Below, piece by piece: positions 1 through 8,269 of a DNA stretch of 64,000 bases. Within the stretch, counting starts at the first letter, position 1. Every line of letters begins with the position of its first letter. The stretch covers positions 248,001 to 312,000 of the forward strand of contig PNAG01000002.1 in the NCBI GenBank assembly GCA_003169845.1. The letters are read 5' to 3'. The notes below the pieces were generated by a model. That model made no database searches. It saw only the letters and a list, made by a program, of their open reading frames with translations, and was not told the origin of the DNA. A program made the position numbers and the translations under genes. The stretch comes from Candidatus Dormiibacterota bacterium (lineage in GTDB: Bacteria > Chloroflexota > Dormibacteria > Dormibacterales > Dormibacteraceae).

Positions 1-651
1 ACCGAACGAGGCACCGCCGTCGCCGTCGGCAAGTACAACAACCTGAAACTGGCGAGCTACACGCCCGAGGACATCGCCCGCATCGCCGAGATTTATGAGC
101 ACGAACATGAGATGGTTCGTGGCGCGACGCCGCGTTACTGGGAGGACGTGAAGGTCGGAGAGAAGATCGGCCCGATGACTCGTGGGCCCTGGACTGCCAC
201 GAACTCCATCTGCTTCCTCCACGCCCACGGCGGGCTCTTCATGAAGACTCACTCCTACTGGTTCGATTACCTCAAGCGCCACCCGCAGGCCGGCATACCG
301 AACGAACAGGGAATCCCCGAGGGCCCCGTGCGCGGTCACTGGGACAGCAATTTTGCCCGCACGATCGGAGTGCCGGCCGCGTATGACTACGGCCCGGAGC
401 GCATTTCGTGGTCGTGCACGCTCTTCACCTACTGGGCCGGGGACGACGGCTGGCTGAAGCGGCTCTATGTCGAGGTTCGCCGTTTCAACCTGATCGGAGA
501 TCTCACGACGTTTGAAGCCAAGGTGACCGGCAAGCGCGTCGATGAGGACGGCGAGCACGTGGTGGAGTGTGAGTATCACGCGTTCGACCAGCGTGGCGAG
601 GACCATACGATTGGGAAAGCGACCATCGTCCTGCCTACGAGGTCGGCCTGA
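1..651 (+). CDS. MaoC/FAS1-like acyl dehydratase, 5'-truncated by window edge
   Basis: The frame is open from base 1 to a TGA at 649-651, so the gene starts outside the window; the internal ATG at 112 is not its true start. The visible part has PRYWEDVKVGEKIG, the entry strand of MaoC/hotdog hydratases, and later a GHWDSNFAR stretch. Family members hydrate or dehydrate enoyl-CoA or acyl-ACP substrates in the cytoplasm. About 216 residues are visible, so a two-hotdog protein of 300-400 residues is possible. The following CoA-transferase starts 13 bp downstream, which points to one operon and a CoA-thioester substrate. The exact substrate cannot be read. Confidence 0.75.
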   Translation, partial: TERGTAVAVGKYNNLKLASYTPEDIARIAEIYEHEHEMVRGATPRYWEDVKVGEKIGPMTRGPWTATNSICFLHAHGGLFMKTHSYWFDYLKRHPQAGIPNEQGIPEGPVRGHWDSNFARTIGVPAAYDYGPERISWSCTLFTYWAGDDGWLKRLYVEVRRFNLIGDLTTFEAKVTGKRVDEDGEHVVECEYHAFDQRGEDHTIGKATIVLPTRSA

Positions 652-664
652 GCCCGGACCAACC

Positions 665-1885
665 GTGACGGCTCCACTGTCTGGCGTTCGCGTCCTGGAC
701 TTCACCCGCTGGCTTGCCGGTCCCTACGCGACCACGATCCTCGGCGATATGGGTGCGGATGTCATCAAGATCGAAAAGCCGGGAGAGGGCGACGGGACTC
801 GCAACGTCGATGACGTGTTTGTTGAGGGCTTGAGCTCTTACCACCTGGGTCTGAACCGCAGCAAGCGCAGCGTCGCGATCGACGTCGCCGATCCAGAGGG
901 CCGCGACATCGTGAAGAAGCTGGCGGAGAGCGCAGACGTCGTGATCGAAAACTTCCGTCCGGACGTGATGTCACGACTGGGCCTCAGCTACGAAGTGATG
1001 AGCGCGATCAATTCTCGATTGATCTACTGCTCGATCTCCAGCTTTGGTCCCACCGGACCCTTGCAGCGCAAGGCCGGCATGGACCTGATCATTCAAGCGA
1101 TGGGCGGGGTGATGGGATTGACCGGCGAGCCCGGAGGTCTTCCGTACCGGGTGGGGGCGCCCATCGCCGATTTCGTTGGTGCCTATCAGGCGGTCGTAGG
1201 GGTGTCGCTTGCACTGCTTGCCCGGGCCCAAACCGGCCAGGGTCAGAAGGTGGACATCGCCCTGATGGACGGGCAGATGTCGCTGCTTGCGAACTACATG
1301 CCGGGCTTCTTCGTGAATGGCATCCCGTCAGGTCCTGTTGGCGTCGGCCATCCCCAGCTCGCGCCGTATCAGCTGTTCACGACGGCCGACGGGCACCTCA
1401 TCATCGCATGCCTCACGGAGGAGTTCTGGCGCAGGCTCTGCCGGGTCCTCGAGCTCGAGCCCCTCATCGATGACCCGCGCTTCCGCCGGAACGCTGACCG
1501 GGTCCAGAATCGCAGTGAGCTCATTCCACTCATCGATGCGGTGGTGTCTCGATACACAAGCGCGAAACTCACCGAGCGGCTCGACAAGGCGGACGTTCCG
1601 TGCGCCCCTGTCCAATCCCTGGCCGAGCTTTTCGACCATCCGCAGGTTAAGGAGAACGAGATGATCCTCGACCTGGTGCACCCGCGAGCCGGCGCATACA
1701 AGGCGATCGGCATGCCGGTCAAGCTGCGGGGAACGCCGGCACAGGTGCAGAGGCCTGCCGCAGAGCTGGGCGAGCACACCCGTGAAGTTCTGCGCGAGTT
1801 CCATGTCGACGAGGCAACGATCGACCGCCTGCTCGCGAAAGGCGTCCTCGAAGAATCCGCGGTGTCTGCCAAGACCGAGGCGTGA
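665..1885 (+). CDS. Family III (CaiB/BaiF-type) CoA-transferase
   Basis: This 406-residue protein has family III CoA-transferase landmarks: LSGVRVLDFTRWLAGPYA at the N-terminus, GADVIKIEKP, VIENFRPDV, and ALMDGQ, whose Asp aligns with the catalytic aspartate that forms the acyl-anhydride intermediate. It ends with a typical GEHTREVL segment. Such enzymes move CoA between two carboxylic acids in the cytoplasm. I chose GTG 665 because homology begins right there, although the frame is open further upstream inside the MaoC gene. It is tightly linked to the upstream dehydratase and the downstream SDR. Confidence 0.9.
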   Translation: MTAPLSGVRVLDFTRWLAGPYATTILGDMGADVIKIEKPGEGDGTRNVDDVFVEGLSSYHLGLNRSKRSVAIDVADPEGRDIVKKLAESADVVIENFRPDVMSRLGLSYEVMSAINSRLIYCSISSFGPTGPLQRKAGMDLIIQAMGGVMGLTGEPGGLPYRVGAPIADFVGAYQAVVGVSLALLARAQTGQGQKVDIALMDGQMSLLANYMPGFFVNGIPSGPVGVGHPQLAPYQLFTTADGHLIIACLTEEFWRRLCRVLELEPLIDDPRFRRNADRVQNRSELIPLIDAVVSRYTSAKLTERLDKADVPCAPVQSLAELFDHPQVKENEMILDLVHPRAGAYKAIGMPVKLRGTPAQVQRPAAELGEHTREVLREFHVDEATIDRLLAKGVLEESAVSAKTEA

Positions 1886-1898
1886 GCTAAGCCGGTCA

Positions 1899-2681
1899 GT
1901 GGAGCTTGAAGGTCGTGTCGCAGTGGTCCTGGGTGGCACCAGCGGGGTCGGTCGCGCCGCGGTCCGGCAGCTCGTGGCGGAAGGCGCAAGGGTCGTGTTC
2001 CAGGGGCGGGATCGGGATCGCGCCGAAGAGCTGATAGCTTCGCTCGCCAAGGATCACGCGCACTTTGAGCCGGCCGACCTCTACTCATATGGCGAGGTGG
2101 ACGGCGTAATCGCGTCGGCCATGAAGCGGTTCGGTCGACTCGACGCCGTGGTCGCAAGTGGCGGATCGTTTGAGCCGCGGCCGAAGCCATTTGTGGATTT
2201 GAAGCCTGAGGAGCTGGCACTCTACTTCGAGACTCGGCTCTATCACCGGCTCAACGCCATCCACTCCGCTTTCAATCGGATGCGAGACGCCCGCTACGGA
2301 AAGATCGTCACCCTGACCACGGACGCGGGGCGCATCCCGACACCAGCCGAATCGCTCATCGGGGGTGCTGCCGCGGCCCAAATCTTCATGACACGGTCGC
2401 TCGCCCGCGAGTTCGCCGTCCACGGCGTCCGCATCAACACCGTCTCCATTTCGCTGACGGAGGAGACGCCATCTTGGGAGCGGCAGCAAGCTCAGCTGGC
2501 GAAATCGTCCAGCGAGGTGATCGTCGACGCCTTCAAGAAACTCGAAGCCAGGGCTGCTTTTGGTCTGTGCATGCCGGAAGATGTCGCGTCTCTGGTCGTC
2601 TACCTGTGCTCTCCGCGCTCCGACAAGTTGTCCGGCGCCACGATCAGCATCAACGGCGGCACCAGCTATCCGGCCTACTGA
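1899..2681 (+). CDS. Short-chain dehydrogenase/reductase (SDR)
   Basis: This 260-residue Rossmann-fold oxidoreductase has GGTSGVGRA as the dinucleotide-binding glycine motif near residue 11 and ends with the SDR tail LSGATISINGG. The usual catalytic YxxxK is not evident: the region where it should lie reads LIGGAAAAQIF, with A in place of Y and A in place of K. It may therefore be a divergent or non-catalytic SDR. The GTG at 1899 begins the homologous part (VELEGRVAVV) and lies 13 bp after the CoA-transferase stop, consistent with an operon. Confidence 0.85.
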   Translation: MELEGRVAVVLGGTSGVGRAAVRQLVAEGARVVFQGRDRDRAEELIASLAKDHAHFEPADLYSYGEVDGVIASAMKRFGRLDAVVASGGSFEPRPKPFVDLKPEELALYFETRLYHRLNAIHSAFNRMRDARYGKIVTLTTDAGRIPTPAESLIGGAAAAQIFMTRSLAREFAVHGVRINTVSISLTEETPSWERQQAQLAKSSSEVIVDAFKKLEARAAFGLCMPEDVASLVVYLCSPRSDKLSGATISINGGTSYPAY

Positions 2682-2694
2682 GGCCCGTCGGTCC

Positions 2695-3786
2695 TCAGGA
2701 CAAGCGCCGCATCACGCTCTTCGATAGGGCCCCGGTAGGGGGTGTCCAGGAAGAGTGCTTACCAGCCCCGCCGAGGACGACGATCTTGAGATCCTCGGGC
2801 CTGGTCATCATCGGGATGGCCTTGAGGTCTGGGTCATCCATGCCGAGCTCCTTGTATCGCGGGTTGGCGCGGTGCCGCTGCCGCATGTAATGGAGCTGGC
2901 CCGAACCCAGTGAGCTCACCGGGGTGCGAGCGTTCTCGAAGAGGAACTGCTGGATGTCCGCTCTCGTGTAGCCGTCGGCAGCGATCTGCTGCGCGTGCTC
3001 GGGGCATATGAACAGGAACGTGTGCGTGCCGCCAAAGTAGAGATTGTTGGCGCCCCCGTTCTTCATGGCGCCGGCGATCGTGGTCAGGATCTGTTCACCC
3101 GAGAAGCTGCCGTGATCGTTGATGTTGTGGGGATTCTCAACCGCGCCCAGGGCGACGATGGAGTCGGAAACGTCGAAGCCCTCGCTCACCCTCAACGGCT
3201 CCCAGGGAGTCGCTTCGTCGTTCTCGGCGACGCAGTAGGTGTACTTGGAGGGCTGGCCCTGTGTGGATCGGTCGCCGATTCCAGGGCGCGCTCCGCCAAC
3301 GTTAAGAAGGATCAGCCGGATCGCACGGCCAATCGTGGCGTTGGCACGGGCACCCGGTCCGAAGGCGCCGTAGCCCCCGTTGATTCCGAGCGTCGTCGCA
3401 ATGGGGCCGGAAACCACCACCATCGGCGCCGCGGGGTGAGTTGTCGCCTGCAAACCGTAGAGGTTGAACGATTCGACCAGCATGGCCTCGAGCGCCGTGA
3501 GCACCACCGGCATGAACTCCGCCCGGCAGCCTGCCATCACTGCGTTGATCGCCACCTTCTCGACCGTGGCCTCTCCCCAAGATGGGGGGATGTCGCCCAC
3601 GACGTCGGTACCTGGCCTTCCGGACGCGGCAACAAACCTGGCCACGATCTCCGGAGTAGCTGGAACGACTGGGAGCCCATCTCCCCACTCGCGGCGATCG
3701 AACTCGTCGAGCATCTGCTCATACGTGTCGAAGTCGATGCGATGTGATGTCAGCAGTTTTATCCCGTCTCCAGGCCTTTCAGTCAT
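2695..3786 (-). CDS. Uncharacterised GDGLPVV-signature protein, paralogue A
   Basis: I do not recognise a named function. The 363-residue protein has no signal peptide or membrane segment. Landmarks are WGDGLPVVPAT (about residue 35), INAVMAGCR (about 80), GINGGYGAFGPGARANATIG, and TQGQPSKYTYCVAEN. The same blocks occur in the same order in the protein at 5765-6877, so the two are paralogues. It is the last gene of a leftward set after the IDH-like (4682-5677) and amidohydrolase (3808-4656) genes, with a 21-bp gap. The invariant Cys in MAGCR and the Gly-rich blocks suggest an enzyme, but this is inference. Confidence 0.75.
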   Translation of the reverse strand: MTERPGDGIKLLTSHRIDFDTYEQMLDEFDRREWGDGLPVVPATPEIVARFVAASGRPGTDVVGDIPPSWGEATVEKVAINAVMAGCRAEFMPVVLTALEAMLVESFNLYGLQATTHPAAPMVVVSGPIATTLGINGGYGAFGPGARANATIGRAIRLILLNVGGARPGIGDRSTQGQPSKYTYCVAENDEATPWEPLRVSEGFDVSDSIVALGAVENPHNINDHGSFSGEQILTTIAGAMKNGGANNLYFGGTHTFLFICPEHAQQIAADGYTRADIQQFLFENARTPVSSLGSGQLHYMRQRHRANPRYKELGMDDPDLKAIPMMTRPEDLKIVVLGGAGKHSSWTPPTGALSKSVMRRLS

Positions 3787-3807
3787 CGTGCAATCTCCAT
3801 CTTTTGA

Positions 3808-4656
3808 CTAGACTCGCCAGCCGAGCCAGCTGAGAATGGCATTTCCCATCACCAGCTCGACCTCATCTTCGTTTTTCCACTCGAGGTGGCTCATCATCTC
3901 GACCGCCTGACGGTAGCTGCAGCGCAGCCGCGTCAGATCGGTGCCCCAAAAAACCCGATCCGCCGAGAACGCATCGATCACCCGACGAATCTGTTCAAGT
4001 ACATCGACGTGAGGGTAATCGCACTCGGAGTAAAGGGGCAGAGCCGTCGCCTTGACGGCAATGTTTGGGACCGAAGCCAGCGTCAGCAGACGCTCGATCC
4101 CCTCCCGGAACTCCAGCCCACTCACGCCGCGTGTCATTCCAAGGTGATCGATCACCAAGCGGAGCCGCGGATGCCCCATCGCGATTCGCTTCAATACGTC
4201 ATTGCTGTCGTGGGCAAGGATCATGAGCGGGATCTGGTTCCTTTCGGCTACCGGCCAGACCCAATCCATCGTCCCGCCACGCAGGATCTCCACGTATTCA
4301 GGGGTGTTGAAGAGGAGGCGGAATCCCAGCATCCCGTTCTGGGGACTCCATTGCTCCAACGTCGCGCGAAACGCGGGATCCTCAAACGCCAGCCGGCCAA
4401 TGACGGCGAACGACCTGGGCTGTAGCTTGGAAGCCTCAACGACGAGCTCGTTGCCATCTCCCGCCCATGAAGGCGGGATCAGGATGGCGCGCCTGACTCC
4501 GGCTCTGGTCATCTCGAGCATGAGCTCGTGGGCTGCCATCGGCGGCTTTCGATGCTCCCGGCCGGGGATGGCAACTCGCTCCCATACGTGGACCTGAGCG
4601 TCGGTGATCGCGAGGTCGCCTTCGGTGGCCACCTTCAGGAAGGCGTTGCCCGTCAT
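3808..4656 (-). CDS. Amidohydrolase-2 family TIM-barrel protein
   Basis: This 282-residue protein looks like the amidohydrolase-related (PF04909-type) family, which includes lactonases and decarboxylases. Visible landmarks are ITDAQVHVW at residues 17-25, LAHD, VIDHLG and FWGTDLTRL, whose Asp is the conserved late-barrel acid. The first metal-binding motif, normally HxH, reads QVH, so one metal ligand is replaced; metal-independent members with this change are plausible. It lies between the IDH-like gene (25-bp gap) and GDGLPVV paralogue A (21-bp gap), consistent with one operon. Substrate unknown. Confidence 0.8.
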   Translation of the reverse strand: MTGNAFLKVATEGDLAITDAQVHVWERVAIPGREHRKPPMAAHELMLEMTRAGVRRAILIPPSWAGDGNELVVEASKLQPRSFAVIGRLAFEDPAFRATLEQWSPQNGMLGFRLLFNTPEYVEILRGGTMDWVWPVAERNQIPLMILAHDSNDVLKRIAMGHPRLRLVIDHLGMTRGVSGLEFREGIERLLTLASVPNIAVKATALPLYSECDYPHVDVLEQIRRVIDAFSADRVFWGTDLTRLRCSYRQAVEMMSHLEWKNEDEVELVMGNAILSWLGWRV

Positions 4657-4681
4657 CTCATCCTCCGCGCGGGGCAGCGCA

Positions 4682-5677
4682 TCAGAGCGCGGCGACGATG
4701 GCCTCCGCCATCTCGGTGGTCGTCGCGGTTCCGCCGAGGTCGTAAGTGACGGATTCGTGCTTGGCGATGACCTTTGACACAGCGGCCTTCACGCGCGCGG
4801 ATGCTTCCGGCTGGCCGATGTGCTCCAGGAGCATCGCGCCGGACAGGATCATGCCAACCGGGTTCATCTTGTTGAGGCCTCTGTACTTTGGTGCGGAGCC
4901 ATGGCCCGCCTCGAACACGGCGATTCCCTGGCCGTCCAGATTCACTCCCGGCATGAGACCCACGCCGCCCACCAGGCCGGCGCAAAGCCCGCACAGGATG
5001 CCGCCGTATGAGTTGGGACACAACAAGACCTGATAGGACTGCGGGCGCATCGTGAGGTGGGTCGACAAACCGTCCATCGCCTCATCGTCGACACTCAGCT
5101 CTGGAAAGTCCTTCGCTGCGGCCATCGCGGTAGAGAGGAACAGGGCGTCGGTTGTGCGCAGGCTCGGTGCCTGGTGAGGGATCGTCACATGTGTGTACTT
5201 GTGCTCTCGCGCATATGTGAACGCGAATCGCGAAACACGCTCTGAGCTTGCACGCGTTATGAATTTGATGGCGATTCCGGCGTCGTCTCCGACCATCTGC
5301 TGCACGCCTCGACCGATGTCCTCGGTGACGTCGCGAATCACGACCAGGGACGTGCCCGGAAAGGGAGAGCGGGCGCCTTCGAAATAGGTTGCCGTACGCA
5401 GGTTGCACCAGAGGCCCAGTTGCGCGCGGAGATCAACATTCGGGCTCAAGTACCCGGCCCCCGGATTGCCCATCGGACCCTTCAATGCGGACTTGGTGCG
5501 CCTGACCGACGCCACGACCTCAGGCGGGATCGCCGCGCCAAACTTGCGATACGCCTCCTCGCCTGCGACCACCTCGTCCCAGACGATCGAGCCGGCGGCG
5601 TGATCCAGAACGAGCCGGGTGGCGGCGGCCAGCTCCGGTCCGACTCCGTCGCCTGGAATCAGGGTCACCTCGGGCAT
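4682..5677 (-). CDS. Isocitrate/isopropylmalate dehydrogenase-family protein lacking catalytic residues
   Basis: The 331-residue sequence aligns along its whole length with NAD-dependent beta-decarboxylating dehydrogenases: LIPGDGVGPEL at the N-terminus, PNVDLRAQLGLW, KFITRASSERVSRFAF, and GHGSAPKYRGLNKMNP. The active site is altered. The catalytic Tyr (EDIY in E. coli Icd) is Gly in TEDIGRG, the catalytic Lys (HKAN) is Gln in HQAPSL, and both metal-binding Asp of GDILSD are Gly in YGGILCG. It should not act as a normal oxidative decarboxylase. The ATG at 5677 has a GGAGG 7 nt upstream. First gene of a leftward operon. Confidence 0.85.
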   Translation of the reverse strand: MPEVTLIPGDGVGPELAAATRLVLDHAAGSIVWDEVVAGEEAYRKFGAAIPPEVVASVRRTKSALKGPMGNPGAGYLSPNVDLRAQLGLWCNLRTATYFEGARSPFPGTSLVVIRDVTEDIGRGVQQMVGDDAGIAIKFITRASSERVSRFAFTYAREHKYTHVTIPHQAPSLRTTDALFLSTAMAAAKDFPELSVDDEAMDGLSTHLTMRPQSYQVLLCPNSYGGILCGLCAGLVGGVGLMPGVNLDGQGIAVFEAGHGSAPKYRGLNKMNPVGMILSGAMLLEHIGQPEASARVKAAVSKVIAKHESVTYDLGGTATTTEMAEAIVAAL

Positions 5678-5764
5678 CCGGCGTCCTCCGCGTAACAAGC
5701 CCACAATTTGAATCGATGGTGTTCAATCAACAGCCCGACGTACTCCATACAGAACGCCAAGTAG
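5678..5764. promoter_or_regulatory. Divergent intergenic promoter region
   Basis: The gap separates the leftward IDH/amidohydrolase/GDGLPVV-A arm from the rightward GDGLPVV-B/CoA-transferase arm. It holds TTGAA and TTCAA half-sites (on the minus strand, around 5709-5727) nine bases apart, which could be a regulator site. The ribosome site GGAGG for the leftward gene lies at 5688-5692. No promoter hexamers are convincing enough to assign. Confidence 0.35.
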
Positions 5765-6877
5765 ATGGTAGGTGCGCCCCTCCACGGTGTCAAGCTCGCG
5801 GACCCTTGGCTCATGAGCGGTGACGTTCTGGGCGCCGGCGATCTCCAGCGCTGGGTATCAACCTCAGAAGCGGAGCTGTTCGACGAGCTCATGGAGCGGG
5901 GGATCGGTGACGGGCTGCCTGTGGTCAAGGCGACACAGGCGCTCATTGATCAGCTGGTCCTCGGAAGCGGACGCGAGATCGGTTCAGCGGTGGGACCATT
6001 CCATCCGCTGCCCAGGCGGGCTACCTTCGAGGAAGTTGCCATCTGCGCTGCGATGGCCGGCTGCCGGCCTCAGCACATGACCATCGTCAGCGCGCTCACC
6101 GCCGCTCTCATGGATTCGCGTCTGAACCTGCTGGGCCTCTTGACCACCACCGGGTCGGCCGCCCTCGCCGTGATCGTCAACGGACCCGTCCGGCGTGCCG
6201 CCGCCATCAACTCCGGGGGCAACTGCCTTGGGCCCGGAACGCAGGCCAACGCGGTCATCGGCCGCACTCTCGGCTTCATCACTCGGGCGATCTGTGGCGC
6301 CGTGCCAGGTCGTTTGGACCTTTCGACCATGGGCCAACCCGGCAAGTACACGCTCTGCTTTGGTGAGAACGAGGAGGAAAGTCCATGGCGGCCACTTCAT
6401 GCCGATCGCGGTATGGCGGTTGCGCAAAGCGCCGTCACCGTCATCGGCGTGGCCGGCACCACCGAGACTTACACCTCCCATTGGTCATCTCCGGATGACA
6501 TCTTCCAGGTCCTCGCTCAGGCGCTCGCCACCCCAGCAACGGTGAGGCTGGATCCGCCAGAACCCGTGGTCGGGGGCGGCTGCCCGGTCATCGTGTTGTC
6601 ACCGGAATGGGCTGCCTACCTACACGACGCCGGTGTCACGAAAGCCCGCTTGCAGGCCGAGTTGTTCGAGCGGGCGACCTGCGAGTGGTCGAGGTTGCCC
6701 GAGTCGATCATCACCGCCGCCAAAGCTCGCCTCGAGCCGGCGATGCTTGGCCGTCCCCTTCGCGCCGCTCTTTCTCCCGACGACATCATGGTGGTCGTCG
6801 CGGGAGGCGTCGGCATCAAGCAAACGATCCTCCCGAGCTGGCCTGGCTCGCGGCCGGTGACGGTCCCGGTCGACTAG
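5765..6877 (+). CDS. Uncharacterised GDGLPVV-signature protein, paralogue B
   Basis: A 370-residue soluble protein paralogous to 2695-3786. Shared blocks in order: IGDGLPVVKAT, AICAAMAGCR, AAINSGGNCLGPG, QANAVIGRT, STMGQPGKYTLCFGENEE and a PW-PL pair. I assign no function. An internal ATG at 5813 (MSGDVLGAGD) may be the true start, because the first 16 residues are low in conservation. It begins a rightward arm facing away from the IDH-like operon, across about 90-140 bp of shared regulatory DNA, and precedes two CoA-transferases. Confidence 0.75.
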   Translation: MVGAPLHGVKLADPWLMSGDVLGAGDLQRWVSTSEAELFDELMERGIGDGLPVVKATQALIDQLVLGSGREIGSAVGPFHPLPRRATFEEVAICAAMAGCRPQHMTIVSALTAALMDSRLNLLGLLTTTGSAALAVIVNGPVRRAAAINSGGNCLGPGTQANAVIGRTLGFITRAICGAVPGRLDLSTMGQPGKYTLCFGENEEESPWRPLHADRGMAVAQSAVTVIGVAGTTETYTSHWSSPDDIFQVLAQALATPATVRLDPPEPVVGGGCPVIVLSPEWAAYLHDAGVTKARLQAELFERATCEWSRLPESIITAAKARLEPAMLGRPLRAALSPDDIMVVVAGGVGIKQTILPSWPGSRPVTVPVD

Positions 6878-6921
6878 GCCCGCGCGCCTGCCTGCCGCTG
6901 GGAGCATCCTGCATTACTATG

Positions 6922-6932
6922 GAACACTGTTC
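6922..6932. promoter_or_regulatory. Palindromic operator candidate GAACACTGTTC
   Basis: GAACA and TGTTC form a perfect 5-bp inverted repeat around one central base, extended by T/A-rich flanks. It sits 33 bp upstream of the CoA-transferase GTG at 6965. A -10-like TACTAT lies just before it (6915-6920) and TATGCT just after it (6935-6940). The placement suits a repressor such as an IclR- or TetR-type regulator, but no such regulator gene is in the window. Confidence 0.4.
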
Positions 6933-6964
6933 TGTATGCTGAACGCAAACCCCGAACGCGCGTC

Positions 6965-8269
6965 GTGACCGCTGCGTGGGCCGGCCAATACCAGGAGGCG
7001 GTCAGCGCGGGCGAGGGCTGGCTGAACAGTTTGCGACCGGGTGACCATGTCTTTCTTGGCTCGGCATGCGGCGAGCCGGCGGAGTTGATCGCGCAGCTGC
7101 TGGCGGGCGTTCAGAGCGGCGCCGTTCGCGAGCTGACTGCATATCAAATGATGAGGGGCGGCGATCGCCGGTTGGTTTCGGCCGCGGGACCGGACCTCCA
7201 ACTCGTCGGGCTCACCTACCATCCCGACCTTGGCGAGGCGGTCGAGCGGGGCTTCGCGAGCTTCCTTCCGATCAGCATCTACGAGATTGCCCGTAGCATC
7301 GATGAGGGGCGCCTGAAGTTCGACGTCGCCCTGGTTCAAACCTCGCCGCCCGACCCCGACGGAAACATGAGCCTCGGAGTCTCTGTGGACTTCGCGGCGC
7401 AAGCTGTCCGGCAGAGCAGGCTGGTCGTGGCGCAGGTGAACGCCAGGTCGCCTCGCACTCTGGGCGACTGTTTCATTCACGCGTCCGAGATCGACGCGGC
7501 GATCGAAGTCTCGACCGAGCTCGTGGAGTTTGGGGTCGAACCCGCCGACGACCAGGGGCGGCGCATTGCGGAACATGTGCTCGAGCTGGTCCCTGACCGA
7601 TCGACGATCGAGATGGGCGTCGGTGCTGTGATGACGGCGATTCTCGAAGGCCTCGCGGATAGGGCCGAGCTCGGATTGCATACGGGGTTGATCATCGAGC
7701 CGATGGTCGCCCTCATCGAAGCAGGCGTGATCACGAATCAGTGGAAGGGCGTCGATCAAGGTGTCTCGGTCGCCAACCAGTGCAGGGGATCGCGACGGCT
7801 CTATGACTTTCTTGACGACAACCCGGCGGTGTCAATGCGTCCCGCGCGGTATACACATGACCCTCGTGTGCTTGGATCACTCCGCAATTTCCGAGCCATC
7901 AACTCGGCCATCGAGGTGGACCTGCTTGGGCAGGTCAACTCGGAGTTCGTCGGGGGACGTCGAATTTCGAGCAGTGGTGGGCTGGCAGACTTTGTGAGGG
8001 CCGGCCAGAACGTCGACGGAGCGCGCTCCATCATCGCGCTACGGTCGACGACCAGGAGCGGCGAGCAATCGCGAATCGTCCCTCGGCTGCTCGACGGCGT
8101 AACGGTCACGGCTGACCTGGCCGACGTTGTCGTCACCGAAAACGGGATCGCCGACCTTCGCGGGCTCCCCGCCGACAGGCGGGCGCGCGCGCTCATCGAG
8201 ATCGCCGACGTGCGGTTCCGAGACCAATTACAAGGCGCAGTCAAGACCAGAGGAGAGGCGAGTGTCTGA
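6965..8269 (+). CDS. Acetyl-CoA hydrolase/transferase family protein (4-hydroxybutyrate CoA-transferase-like)
   Basis: The 434-residue protein has features of the Cat1/Cat2/4-hydroxybutyrate CoA-transferase family: GVGAVMTAILEGL, LGLHTGLI, and NSAIEVDLLGQVNSE near residue 315. These enzymes exchange CoA between acyl-CoA and short carboxylic acids through a glutamyl-CoA intermediate. The gene starts at GTG 6965 and its stop overlaps the next gene by 8 bp, which argues for co-translation with the family III CoA-transferase that follows. Two CoA-transferases of different families in tandem is unusual; they may activate successive intermediates. Confidence 0.85.
   Translation: MTAAWAGQYQEAVSAGEGWLNSLRPGDHVFLGSACGEPAELIAQLLAGVQSGAVRELTAYQMMRGGDRRLVSAAGPDLQLVGLTYHPDLGEAVERGFASFLPISIYEIARSIDEGRLKFDVALVQTSPPDPDGNMSLGVSVDFAAQAVRQSRLVVAQVNARSPRTLGDCFIHASEIDAAIEVSTELVEFGVEPADDQGRRIAEHVLELVPDRSTIEMGVGAVMTAILEGLADRAELGLHTGLIIEPMVALIEAGVITNQWKGVDQGVSVANQCRGSRRLYDFLDDNPAVSMRPARYTHDPRVLGSLRNFRAINSAIEVDLLGQVNSEFVGGRRISSSGGLADFVRAGQNVDGARSIIALRSTTRSGEQSRIVPRLLDGVTVTADLADVVVTENGIADLRGLPADRRARALIEIADVRFRDQLQGAVKTRGEASV

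Noticed and set aside
7066..7296. 76-codon alternative frame in the CoA-transferase
   Set aside because: Shadow frame with no motifs.
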